Positions 34,791-47,010 of a stretch of 64,000 bases of DNA are shown piece by piece. This DNA is from Pyrus communis (taxonomy: Eukaryota > Streptophyta > Magnoliopsida > Rosales > Rosaceae). Location of the stretch: assembly GCF_963583255.1 (NCBI RefSeq), contig NC_084803.1:6934238-6998237 (forward strand), read 5' to 3'. The position numbers and the translations under genes were made by a program. Positions within the stretch are counted from its first letter, which is position 1, and every line of letters begins with the position of its first letter. The notes beneath the pieces are model-generated. The model saw only the letters and a list, made by a program, of their open reading frames with translations. It did not search any database and was not told where the DNA came from.

Positions 34791-35319
34791 GACGGACCAT
34801 TGTGCAAAAGTCCCCCGTATGTGTCGATACTCCAGTAAATATTTTATTTTCTTCTGCTTTTATATTTTAACAAAATTTTCTTCGCTGTCACAACAAAAAC
34901 TTTCCAAAATTTCCAATTAGATTCAGCCATTCGCGCGATCTCGATCTAGACGCAGCGTTTCACCATTCCCGCGACCTTCAATTCCGAATCAGTTACTCCT
35001 CACTTTGCTTACAAAAACCTCGATTCCACAGGTCTAGGGTTTCAGATCTCGCACTCGTGGAGGTAATTTTCCAATTCCGTCCTTTAATTTCACCTTTTTG
35101 CTGTTTGGATGCTCGGAAAGTTGGGGAAGGGAAAAGAAAATTGGGGTTTTGATGTGGGTTTTGAATTTCGCATCAATTAAGCAAATTGGCAATGGTGAAT
35201 TTTATCTGATGTGGATTATCTAATGGAGTAGGCATTTGAGAATTGGAGTGATTTCTGCGGTTTCAGGTGGTTATGCTATTATAGAATTCGAATTTTGGGA
35301 ATTTTAGGGTTTTGGAAGA

Positions 35320-38260
35320 ATGCATGCGAAAGCGGCACAATCGTCGTTTCGGGATCGGACGTACGAGTTTCAGAGTGTAGCGGAGAGGCTAAAGAAGTCG
35401 TTCTCATCAGGGCCGGGGCAGAATGGGCCGAGTAGTGGATTGAAATCGAAATCCGAGGAGCAGCGTTCTGCGGTTGTGATTCAGTCGGAGTTCAATAAGA
35501 GGGCCTCCAAAATCGGGTATGGGATACATCAGACGTCGCAGAAGCTTGGAAAGCTGACAAAGTGTGAGTTATTGCTGATTGGTAGTATAATTGTAACGTT
35601 ATTGCTTACTGGTTTCAGTTTGATATTGAAAACAATGCTAATTGATATCCATGGTGTGTACTTCTTGTTATTGACCTGGTGCAGCATTTCGCTCTCAAGA
35701 TTTGTGTTGGTTTTAATGATAATATTGTTGTTTTAGATATTGAAGCGTTATAAGATAATCTTTTGTTACAATTGTAAGGAAGAACCAATAGCTTTTCCCA
35801 TATGAACTCTGCACCTACATTATAGTGAAAATCCACATTCGAAGTTGCTAAACCCTACCTATTATCCCTCAGGGTGTCGGTACTAATTTCAATCGCCTGA
35901 TGTACCATGCTTCATTCGCTCCATTGAACGTTGTGGATGATGATTAAATTAGATATAAAAATTATTATCGGATTTCTTTCTTCTTTAAAGTGTGAATGTC
36001 TGGAATGGCGTAGGGTTGTTTTAATTTTGGTGGCTTTTGTGTTTCTATGGCTATAAATATTCAGGTTCCAGAGACAATTATATATTTATTCTAATGCATC
36101 TGTCTTGTCATGTAGTGGCAAAGAGGACTTCCGTGTTTGATGACCCTACAAGGGAAATTCAGGAGCTGACAGCAGTTATCAAGCAAGATATTACTGCCCT
36201 TAATTCTGCAGTGGTGGACCTTCAGCATCTATCTAACTCCAGAAATCAAAGCGGGAATATTTCTAGTGACACAAGTAGTCATTCAACCACAGTTGTTGAT
36301 GACCTGAAAAATCGGCTGATGAGCGCTACAAAAGAGTTTAAAGAAGTGCTCACCATGCGAACTGAAGTAAGACCTAATGTTGCTGAATAATTATTTCCTG
36401 CCAAGTTTGTTAGGCTGGTGCTCTTAGTATGAAACCGTTCTACTGTTGCTGCTCCTTAAGTTATTTTCAGAGACTAATAAATCTTTTGGTTGGTTTCATG
36501 AAGAATTTGAAGGTTCATGAGAATAGAAGACAATTGTTTTCTGTGACTGCAACTAAGGATGCTGCAAATCCCTTTGTTCGTCAACGTCCACTGGCTGCCA
36601 GGTCAGCTGCTAGTTCTTCAAGTGCTTCTCCTCCTCCATGGGCTGGATCACCCTCTTCATCACAGGCGTTCCCCAAGTAAGATAGTATTTTTGTTGGTTC
36701 TTCTTGTTAATTATGGATAATTGGTACTGGATGATTATATTGTAACCCATTAAGTGAGTAGCTATATTTTTCATATATAAATTGTCATGGGGACCTCTAT
36801 GTATGTTTGATATTGGGGAGAGTCATCTTGCACTCCTCCCTAGTGAAAAAAATAATGGAGGGAGGAGTGCAAAATGTCATTCTGGATTGCTTAATTACAA
36901 TTCCCTTGATAAATCCAGTTAAAATTTTGTGAATTTTGCACTATAAAAATTCTGGTTTATTTTCTCTAAAATTTGCAGTTAGTGTTGCTGCTGCTTGCAC
37001 TGTTTTTCTTCTTGAACATCTTGAAAATAACTGGCCCCTTCCTTTGTCTTTCTCCCCATTCTTCGTTATGATGTTAAATAATCTAGAGGATCAGTTATCT
37101 CAGTTTACAGTATTGGCTTCTAAACTTCTGTATTCTTTCGGAGTGAATCCTAGAACTGAAGATGCTCTTTTGAATAATTACATTTTCAAACTTTTGATTA
37201 TGATCTGTTTCTGTTGCGTGGTCTTTAACTTAATATGCAGGCAAAACAATTGAGACGTGTTGGTTCAGATATAAAATTTGAGCTTGTATCATAGTGAAAT
37301 TTATTGATTTCTGATTCTACAGGAAGCAGATGGATGGGGAGAGTCAGCCATTGCTCCTGCAGCAGCAACAACAGCAGCAACAGGAGCTGGTTCCAGTGCA
37401 AGATAGTTACATGCAAAGCAGGGCTGAAGCTTTGCAAAATGTTGAGTCCACTATTCATGAGTTGAGCAATATTTTCAACCAGCTTGCGACCTTGGTTTCC
37501 CAGCAAGGGGAGGTTGCCATCAGGTTTTACTCTAATCCAGTATCTTCCTTTGAATTCAGTTGGCACACGGTGCTAAATGTTAATAATAGATCACTATTTT
37601 TTTTAGCGCCTAACATGCTTGGGGTTTTATTGTTACTGGTAAAGCATTGCACAAGCTGGGGAAAACTAAAAGCTGTGTTCAAACACAAGCCGGGCAAAAC
37701 TAAAAGCTATGTTCAAACACAAGCTGGGCAAGAAGCTAATTATCTAATATTTAAGCTTCATTTGACCCCTTGAAATAATTATATATATAATTGAACAAAC
37801 TTGAGTATAAAATTGTTTTTGACCATGGTGGTTCAAACATTTTTACGATAAGATGGGTAGCTAAGCTTATCAACCAAATTTCTGTGCTTTCAGTGTGATC
37901 CCGACATCTGCCCGTAGTTTTCGTTTGGTTCTAAGTTTTCTTGTCAGACAGCATATGTTTTGAAGTTTGTGGAAATTGTTAACCTTGAGGTTCTAGGGTC
38001 AAATCCCGTATCTGTGCGCTATGTGGTGTCTGTGCATCTGTAGGGTGTTTCGACTTGGATTTTCAAAAATTAAATCTGATGATGGTATTTCTTGTTGCAG
38101 AATTGATGAGAACATGGAAGACACATTAGCGAACGTAGAGGGCGCACAAGGGGCATTGCTCAAGTATCTGAATAGCATATCATCAAACAGGTGGCTGATG
38201 ATCAAGATATTCTTTATACTAATATTTTTCCTCATGGTTTTCCTATTTTTTGTGGCATAG
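35320..38260 (+). CDS. SYP32: Golgi Qa-SNARE syntaxin, SYP31/32 type, copy A
   Basis: Five coding exons: 35320-35563, 36116-36366, 36504-36676, 37323-37523 and 38101-38260, 342 residues, all phases agreeing. The N-terminus has RDRTYEF (residues 11-17), the Sly1-binding peptide of Sed5/syntaxin-5 proteins. Then come a helical Habc region (KRTSVFDDPTREIQEL onward), a FVRQRPLA linker, a run of 8 glutamines (236-243), the SNARE motif with zero-layer Q284 in VSQQGE, the junction SSNRWLM, and a C-terminal membrane anchor (about 322-341). It should drive ER-to-Golgi and intra-Golgi fusion with SLY1, MEMB and BET partners. FVRQRPLA places it nearer Arabidopsis SYP32 than SYP31. Confidence 0.92.
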
Positions 38261-38270
38261 TCATTTGCAG

Positions 38271-38293
38271 AGAGAGAGAGAGAGAGAGAGAGA
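38271..38293. repeat. (GA)n microsatellite after SYP copy A stop
   Basis: About 23 bp of GA, ten bases past the stop codon in the 3' untranslated region. The matching place in copy B has a shorter run (45595-45609), so length has changed since duplication. Confidence 0.9.
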
Positions 38294-39299
38294 CGGTTGA
38301 AAAGGAAGTAAATGACGATGATTTTTAGTAATTTTACTGTCGATAAAGCCCTTTGTATTCTATTCATATCATCTTTTTTGCTTTTTCGAAAGTTCACGCG
38401 GACATAAACAAGATAAGGATCGGGGTTTTCCTATCGTCGTATATATGTTCGGGATACATGTAACTGTAAAATTTGTTGAGAACAGTGTGACTGGCAAAAA
38501 CTATTCCTTTGTCTTCTCTGTGATTGTGTTATATATTGTGCTTTTTTAATTAAGTTCCCAGGAAGAATGCCTTCTCGTGATTAGGGAGAAACTTTAGTAT
38601 GGCTGCCTAATTAAGGCGTCTCTTCGGATCCTTTCCTCCTAATCTATCAAATCAAGGAACCTGTGCTGTTGAAATTTGATCCAACGGTGACAAATAGAGG
38701 CCTATTTTCAAAGTTATAATAACTTCAATCGCGCCCAAAGACAAATCCTAGTCATCCCAATATGATGTTTTCAATCTGTCTTTTACGTTGCGGTTAACTA
38801 TACTTATATTATGAAATTCCAACAAATAATTGTTAAATATTTGCACTTTTCAATAAAAAACAGCATTATATAACTGTTTTTGTTTCTTTTGCGTGAATTG
38901 TTCACCGTATTTTTTTTTTTTAATGTTACAGAATTATACATGCACGCATTTTCTATAGATAGTTTTCTGCCTTTGTGATAACTAAAAGTTACCTTCCCAT
39001 TGTCAGTTAAATCCAGGTACTTTGTAATTTGTATTGACAGTTAAATCCAGGTACATTTTTGTTTCCTTCCCCAACAATTTACTAAAAATTCCAACAATAA
39101 AAAGCAATTTGCCAAATCCTAAATACACATGAAACAAATTACTAGCAAATAATAAATTAAAAAAACCACTGTGTAAAATATTTTTTCAATATAAATGACA
39201 ACTAAATAGACAAATCACCACTAGACAGAACAAACAACAGAGATAAGACTAAAGAGACGAAGATAGACTGACTGATACGAAGCAAGAACATATTAAATT

Positions 39300-39503
39300 C
39301 CTAAGCAATAACATATTAACTTTCTGAGCAATGGCTATGAGCTGCCCATGGTTTATAGGAAATTGACACCTCATTCTAGTCTTCCTAAATCTCATCATGA
39401 AGTCTTCTGTGGACTTATGTTCATACTGTTTGACTTCCACGAAGTCATTGATAGTTACTTCAGGCTCCACCTTGTAAAATTGCTTATGGAAAGTCATCTT
39501 CAT
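39300..39503 (-). pseudogene. Retrotransposon gag fragment (Ty3/gypsy-like)
   Basis: The minus-strand frame reads FHKQFYKVEPEVTINDFVEV then EHKSTEDFMMRFRKTRMRC, the pattern of plant gag-domain scraps (F-x-QF....DF-MRFR..R.RC). No pol domains or LTRs nearby. It lies just past the right end of unit A. Confidence 0.6.
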
Positions 39504-39511
39504 TGGAATAT

Positions 39512-39694
39512 GATCCTCTCCGGATCGTCTTTGTGGGGATCCGAGAGATCATTCAATCGTGTATGTTCATCATACATTATGCGGTTAAAAATCATTTTAA
39601 ATTAAATATAAATAGTACCTGACCGCACGATATACGATGAATAGACACGATTAATTGATCTTTGGATCCCCACAAAGAAGATTTGGAGAGGATC
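39512..39694. mobile_element. Foldback MITE between the SYP copies
   Basis: 183 bp. Inverted arms of about 70 bp share GATCCTCTCC, then CTTTGTGGGGATCC, an AGATCA-T-AATCGTGT stretch and a TATGCGGT/CGTGCGGT inner end. The loop is only about 35 bp. Its left end abuts the gag scrap. No coding capacity; family not assigned. Confidence 0.75.
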
Positions 39695-42128
39695 CTTGTC
39701 CATCTCCATTTGCATGGTTGTATAAAAAAATAAAACAAAAAGTCTCATCCATGATTCGTATTTATCTAATGTTTTGAATGATGGTCTTCTTTTTTATTTT
39801 TTTTTATTTTTAACAAATGATATTATTTACATTAAGGAGAGGGGTGAGCTTAACCTCATAATGGGTGGGTTGACAATAATGTGATTCAAATTTACATTTG
39901 GATATAATCAAACTTAAGACCTCTCACTTACGAATGAATAATGGTCTATAAAAAGTAACATAGAAAATGCACGATTCAGATCATCAAACAATATTGTAGA
40001 ATATTAGAAAAATAAGAAGGTAAAACGAGACCGTATAATAAACAAAATAGTTATAAAAAAAGTAGTAGTTTATTTTATAAAACAAAATAGGTAAAACGAG
40101 ACCGTCTAAAGTGGGAAAGGTCAAACGATACCGTTTGATTTTTCATCTTATTTAATAAAAAAGTTTTCGGTTCTTTATATTTTTTAAGCTAATTAAAATC
40201 TTAAAATCATCTTCAATCCTTGGGTTAGTTTAAAATTTTTAACCCAGTAAATTTAGGTTTTAACTCAGAAACAGTTTTTCTTCTCCAATAATTATAGGTT
40301 AAAATTTTAGCCCGAGATTATTAAAGAATGAATTTAGGATAATTTTTTTCTTGAAGTAAATTAAAAAAAAATTTATGTAAACTATCATAATTTAATTTAA
40401 TTAATATTTTAACCTAAAAATATTTAGATTCCGATCAATATTAAAAAAGCACTAAACCAACACCATGAAACTCATGAAACACTATGAAAGAATATAAAAC
40501 ACATAAAAGATTTTTTTTAATTACTTTAGCCGTTAGATTTAAATTTGGTCCATTAGATTTTATTTTATTTTATTTTTTTACCATTAGATTTGATCATATT
40601 AGATCGTAGCCGTTAGATTCAATGAATTTATAAATACAAAACTAAAAAAAAAATGCACATATGTGGTGGGCCAACCCCACCAACCGAGGAGGAATTCTAG
40701 CATAAATTTGTCTCATAAAGGAGTTTTGAGTTAAAACTTATAGAGAAATTTTATTTGAACCCATAAAACCTCTCTCTACACCCAACTTAAACTTTGAATG
40801 TGAATTGTCGTTTTTACCCTATTGCATAATTACCACTAACTACAAGATGAAATTAACAATAAACTAAAATTTATAAATAAACCCACATCTAATAATCAAA
40901 CCCCACCATCATGAAATCTTTATCCTACATTCATTCTAACTAAAACCTAAGACGCTTTCATAGAGAAAAACAAGATTTTTTGAACGATGGATGGTAATTT
41001 AGAAAATTTGAATCCTCAAACTAAAGTATGAATCGATTTTTGCAAGTTTTTTTTTCTTTTTTTTTTTTCGTTTGATTTCAATTTTTATTAAGATTTAGAA
41101 ACAAAATCAGCACATTTTCTAAAGCATAATTACTAGCAGAAACATATATGGCACTGCATAGCAACTTGTGTGAATGTCACACTTTCTTCTCATTTCATTT
41201 GTGCGAATGGCATTGCATAGCAGCACTATAGCTACTGTTCTTGAATTTAAAGGTGTTGAGATCCTTCTATTCGGTGAAACAAATGTGTGTAGTCTCCAAA
41301 AGCTTCCCCTTCTTTCTCTTGGGATATGATTGTTATTTTATCAAAAGGTACAAAATTAATATTGTTTTTCATAATTTAATTCGGTTGTTTGGATGTCGAA
41401 AATGTTTTGATTTCATTAAAATATAGGAATGTGAGGTTCAAGTAGGTTCACAACATGAAAAAATATGCCTTCAATTTTATAGTTGAATTTTTTTATCCTG
41501 ATTATGATAATTAAAACATAATCTTGTTTTGATTACAAGATTATTAGGCACCCTTATCGTCATTTAATGGGAAGAAACTGTGCCTCTACTTCTCTGCAAA
41601 TTGGTGCCGACCTTGCAATTACCCCTTGGCATTGCAAGAACGTGACTTTATGAAATGCTTAGAGTGGAAGGCAAAGAGTTTAAGATAATCTGTCTCTTTC
41701 GGTTGTGATGAGGTAAAAAATGAACACTTCAAGTGCATGCCATGACTGACATTGAACGGATGCTATTTTTCATAAAAGATTGAGTGACATCTACCGCATA
41801 TAATGAGTTGTAGAATGCTGATTTTGGGTCTTTATTTTCTAAATGGGTGTAAAGATAAATTTATATATTGAGATTGGTTTGTGAGAGTAGTTTAGGTAGT
41901 AAGTCGGGTTTCAAGAGATATTGAGAATTTAATCAAAAGTAATATGGGTGTAAAGAGCAAGTTGGATGTAGAAAGAAGGGTTATATGGGTTCAAGTAAAA
42001 TTTTCCGAACCTTGCTTTAAGTATTGTAACAAGTTAAGATAAGTTTAGAACCTAAAATTGAGTTTTATTCCAAAGATTGGAATAGGTCTAATGATTTAAG
42101 GAAAGGATTAAGAACGTCTTGAAGGCAC
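39695..42128. other. Intergenic between duplicated units
   Basis: AT-rich, with scattered AGCCGTTAGATT-type repeat motifs (about 40527-40620) of the sort found in degenerate plant transposons. No gene recognised. Confidence 0.4.
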
Positions 42129-45100
42129 TTGTAAAATATATAAAACGAGGGACCATAGTGCAAAAATCCCCCGTATGAAGGTACTGCTGTAAATTATTTT
42201 CTTCTGGTTTTTTTACTTTCAGTCAGAACTATAACAAAATTTTCTTTATTAGGTCCAACCATTCGCGCGATCTCGATCCAGACGCAGCGTTTCACCATTC
42301 CCGCGACCTTCAACTCCGAGTCAGTTATTCCTCACTCTGCTCACAAAAACCTCGATTCCGCAGGTTCAGGGTTTCAGATCTCACACTCGTGGAGGTAAGT
42401 TCCCAATTCCGTGCTTCAGTTTCTCTATTTGACTGTTTGGATGCTCGGAAAGCTGGGGAAGGGAAAAGATAATTGGGGGTTTGATGCGGGGTTTCAATTG
42501 AATTTCGCATCAATTAGGCAAATTAGCAATGGCGAAATTTGTGTGATGCGGATTATCTAATGGAGTAGGCATTTGAGAATTGGAGTGGATTTCTGCGGTT
42601 TCAGGTGGTTATGCTATTCTAGAATTCGAATTTTGGGAATTTTAGGGTTTTGGAAGAATGCATGCGAAAGCGGCACAATCGTCGTTTCGGGACCGGACGC
42701 ACGAGTTTCAGAGTGTAGCGGAGAGGCTAAAGAAGTCGTTCTCATCAGGGCCGGGGCAGAATGGGCCGAGTAGTGGATTGAAATCGAAATCCGAGGAGCA
42801 GCGTTCTGCGGTTGCTATTCAGTCGGAGTTCAATAAGAGGGCCTCCAAAATCGGGTATGGGATACATCAGACGTCGCAGAAACTTGGAAAGCTGACAAAG
42901 TGTGAGTTATTGATGATTGATTGTATAATTGTAATGTTATTGCTTTTCTTGTTTCAGTTTGATATTGAAAAACAATGCTAATTGATATACGATATACGTG
43001 GTGTGTAATTCTTGGTAATGTCCTGGTGCAGCATGTCGCTCTCGAGATTTGTGTTGGTTGTCATGATAATATTGTTGTTTCAGATATTGAAGCATCATAA
43101 GATAATCTTGTGTAACAATTGTAAAGAAGAACCAATAGCTTTTCCCATATCAACTCTGCACCTACATTATAGTGATAATCCGCACTCAAAGTTGCTAAAC
43201 CCTACCTCTTATCCCTCATGGTGTCGCTACTATTTTCAATCGTCTGATGTACCATACTTCATTCGCTCCATTGCACGTTGTGGATGATGATTAAATTAGA
43301 TATAACAATTATTATCGGATTTCTTTCTTCTTTAAAGTGTGAATGCTTGGAATGGCTTAGGATTGTTTTAATTTTGGTGGCTTTTGTTTCTATGGCTATA
43401 AATAATCAGGTTTTAGAGACAATCATATATTTATTCTAATGTATCTGTCTTGTCATGTAGTGGCAAAGAGGACTTCCGTGTTTGACGATCCTACAAGGGA
43501 AATTCAGGAGCTGACAGCAGTTATCAAGCAAGATATTACTGCCCTTAACTCTGCAGTGGTGGACCTTCAGCATCTATCTAACTCCAGAAATCAAAGCGGG
43601 AATATTTCTAGTGACACGAGTAGTCATTCAACCACAGTTGTTGATGACCTGAAAAATCGGCTGATGAGCGCCACAAAAGAGTTTAAAGAAGTGCTCACCA
43701 TGCGAACTGAGGTAAGACCTAATGTTGCTGAATAATTATTTCCTGTCAAGTTTGTTAGGCTGGTCCTCTTAGTATGAAAGTGTTCTACTGTTGCTGCTCC
43801 TTAAGTTATTTTCTAAGACTAATGAATCTTTTGGTTGGTTTCATGAAGAATTTGAAGGTTCATGAGAATAGAAGACAATTGTTTTCTGCAACTGCAACTA
43901 AGGATGCTGCAAATCCCTTTGTTCGTCAACGTCCACTGGCTGCCAGGTCAGCTGCTAGTTCTTCAAGTGCTTCTCCTCCTCCATGGGCTGGATCACCCTC
44001 TTCATCACAGGCGTTCCCCAAGTAAGGGAGTATTTTTTTGGTTCTTGTTGTTAATTATGGATGATTGGTACCGGATGATTATATTGCAACCCGTTAAGTG
44101 TATGAGTAGCTATATTTGTCATATATAAATTGTCATAGGGGACGTCTATGTATCTTTGATACTGGGAGAGTCAACTTGCACTCCTCCCTAGTGAAAAAAA
44201 TAACGGAAGGAAGAGTGCAAGATGTCATTCTGGAGTGCTTAATAACAGTTCCCTTGATAAATCCAGGTAAAATTTTGCACTAAAAATTCTGGTTTATTTT
44301 CTCTAAAATTAGCATTTAGCGTTGCTGCTGCTTGCACGATTTCTCTTCTTGAACATCTTGAAAATAACAGGCCCCTTTCCTTTGTCTCTCCCTTTTCTTC
44401 GTTATGATGTTAAATAATCTGGAGGATCAGTTATCTGAGTCAGTTTACAGTATTGACTTCTAAACTTCTGTATTCTTTCATAGTGAATCCTAGAATTGAA
44501 GATGCTCTTCTGAATATTTTAATCTTCAAACTTTTGATTGTGATATATTTCTGTCATGTGGTCTTTAACTTAATATGGAGGCAAAATTTGAGCTTGTATC
44601 ATAGTGAAACATTTATTGGTTTCTGATTCTACAGGAAGCAGATGGACGGGGAGAGTCAGCCATTGCTCCAGCAGCAGCAGCAACAGCAGCAACAGGAGCT
44701 GGTTCCGGTGCAAGACAGTTACATGCAAAGCAGAGCTGAAGCTTTGCAAAATGTTGAATCCACTATTCATGAGTTGAGCAATATTTTCAACCAGCTTGCG
44801 ACCTTGGTTTCCCAGCAAGGGGAGGTTGCGATAAGGTTTTACTCTAATTCCCGTATCTTCCTTTGAATTCAGTTGGTAGTGCTAAGCAGACAGTGCTAAA
44901 TGCTAATAATAGATCACTATTTTTTAGCGCCTTACACACTTGCTTTTTTATTGTTACTGGCAAAGCATTGCACAAGCTGGGCAAAACTAAAAATCATGTT
45001 CAAACACAAGCTGGGCAAGAAGCTAATTATCCAATATTAAGCACCATTTAACCCCATGAAATAATTATATATATAATTGAACAAACTAGAGTAACAAATT

Positions 45101-46440
45101 GTTCTTGACCATGGGTAAAGCATTGCATGATAAAACGGTTCGTCTCTGATGGTGGTTCAAACATTTTTACGATAAGATGGGTAGCTAAGCTTATCACAAA
45201 TTTCTGTGCATTCTGTATGATCCCGACATCTGCCCGTAGTTTTCGTTTGGTTCTAAGTTTTCTTGTCAGGCATTATGTGTTTTGAAGTTTGTAGAAATTG
45301 TTAATCTTGAGGGTTGTAGGGTCAAATCCTATATCTCTGCGCTATGTGGTGTCTATGCATCTGTTCGGTGTTTGGTCTTGGATTTTCAAAATTTAATTTT
45401 GATGCTGGTATTTCTTCTGGCAGAATTGATGAAAATATGGAAGACACATTAGCGAACGTAGAGGGCGCACAAGGGGCATTGCTCAAGTATCTGAATAGCA
45501 TATCATCAAACAGGTGGCTGATGATCAAGATATTCTTTATACTAATATTTTTCCTCATGGTTTTCCTATTTTTTGTGGCATAGTCATTTGCAGACAGAGA
45601 GAGAGAGAGCTGAAAAGGAAGAAAATGACAATGATTTTTAGTAAGTTACTGTCGATAGAGCCCTTTGCATTCTATTCATGTCATCTTTTGCTTCTTCGAA
45701 TGTTCACGCGGGCATAAACAAGTACGGGGGTTTTCCTATTGTAGTATATGTGTTGGGGATACATGTAACTGTAAAATTTGTTGAGAACATTGTGATCTGC
45801 TCCGTGAGTCTGATTGTTTTTGTATTGTGCTTTCTTAATGAAGTAGTGATTAGGGATAAACTTTAGTAGGGCTGCCTGTTTACCACATCTCTCTTGTCGC
45901 ATGGAAGAGGCCCAAAAATCACCGACGTGCACAAAGACAAATCCAAGTCATCCGAATATGATGTTTTCAGTCCCTCTTGTACGTTGCGATTAACTGCATT
46001 TATATTATGAAATTCAGATTTTTTTATTTTTTTTATTTTTAATTTTACAGAATTACACACGCATACATTTTTTTATAGATAGTAGTTTTCTGCCTTTTTG
46101 ACGACTAAAAATTACCTTGCCATTCTAAGTTTAATCCAGGTAGTGTTTGTATTGAGGCGTGTCAAACTTAAAGTACGAAAATTACAACTCAATATCATAA
46201 CATATTTTCTTACAACCTGACCACAAAAGCACCTGTTAGTTGGTAAATGTCACATTTTTGCTATTTTCCCCAACAATTTACTAAATATTCCAACAACAAA
46301 AAACTACCAAATCCTATATACGCATGAAAAAAATTTACTAGCAAATAATAAATAAGAAAACTACTATGTAAACTTTTTCCAATCAATGACAACTAAACAA
46401 ATAGATTCCACACACAAAACAAATAACTAAGACCAGATTG
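42129..46440 (+). repeat. Tandem segmental duplication unit B
   Basis: Partner of unit A. It holds its own TATATAAAAC box (42137-42146), leader intron (42395-42604), all five exons, and the downstream flank. Introns and flanks differ by many substitutions and indels while the exons hardly differ. Confidence 0.85.
42658..45583 (+). CDS. SYP32: Golgi Qa-SNARE syntaxin, SYP31/32 type, copy B
   Basis: Five coding exons: 42658-42901, 43461-43711, 43849-44021, 44635-44835 and 45424-45583, exactly the same lengths as copy A, 342 residues. I count four replacements against A: Y15H, V53A, V179A and L235Q (the last lengthens the glutamine run to 9). The Sly1 peptide reads RDRTHEF; Sly1-binding peptides usually tolerate this position. 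SNARE core, zero-layer glutamine and anchor are unchanged. Intact splice sites and a retained promoter suggest both genes are expressed. Confidence 0.92.
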
Positions 46441-47010
46441 AAAAAATGATGATTTAATACGGAACAATAACATATAAAAAATTTAAGCATCAAACCTGTT
46501 ATGATACCAAGTTGAAAATACACATAAAAAAGTAGCAAATGGACTAATAAACCGAACAACAAACCAACTATAAATAAATTCATTAACGATTATATAATTT
46601 TATGTAAACATGGCAATACCAAAAGACCCAAAATAAAAACTTTACGTTACTAAAATCACAAATACAATGAAGTAGGAGGACGAATCAGTAAAAACAAAAA
46701 ACACGAGCCAGCTATATAAGCTCCTCATTGGGTACTCCATTACGTTATCCAGACCTTAATTTAGCCCTACTTTTGGAAACGTAACCAACCTCCCTCCTCC
46801 CTCTTCATCTTCCCAAATTTCCATATCTCCCTCTCCTCCTATATAATCCAAATCCCTAATTCCACCATTCCCAATCTCCTCTAGACCCTAATTCCCCTTT
46901 CACAATCCCCCCAAATCTCCGATCTCGATTTTTCCTGAGCTTCTGTGAATTTTTTTATCGTCGATTGAAAAACAACGAAATCTTCCTTCCCTGCGCGATT
47001 TCTCGAGAGA
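46441..47010 (+). promoter_or_regulatory. Intergenic and promoter of the lysine-rich gene
   Basis: A TATA-like TATATAA lies near 46839-46846 in a CT-rich context (CTCTCCTCCTATATAATCC), about 165 bp before the ATG. The leader is pyrimidine-rich. Otherwise no feature seen. Confidence 0.45.

Larger units (their letters stand above)
34776..39260 (+). repeat. Tandem segmental duplication unit A
   Basis: Promoter, leader, gene and downstream flank match unit B (about 42129-46440) almost end to end. The match begins near the TATATAAAAC box and ends in a run containing TACTAGCAAATAATAAAT and a TGACAACTAAA run, both present in each unit. The units are separated by about 2.9 kb of non-homologous DNA. 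Confidence 0.85.
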
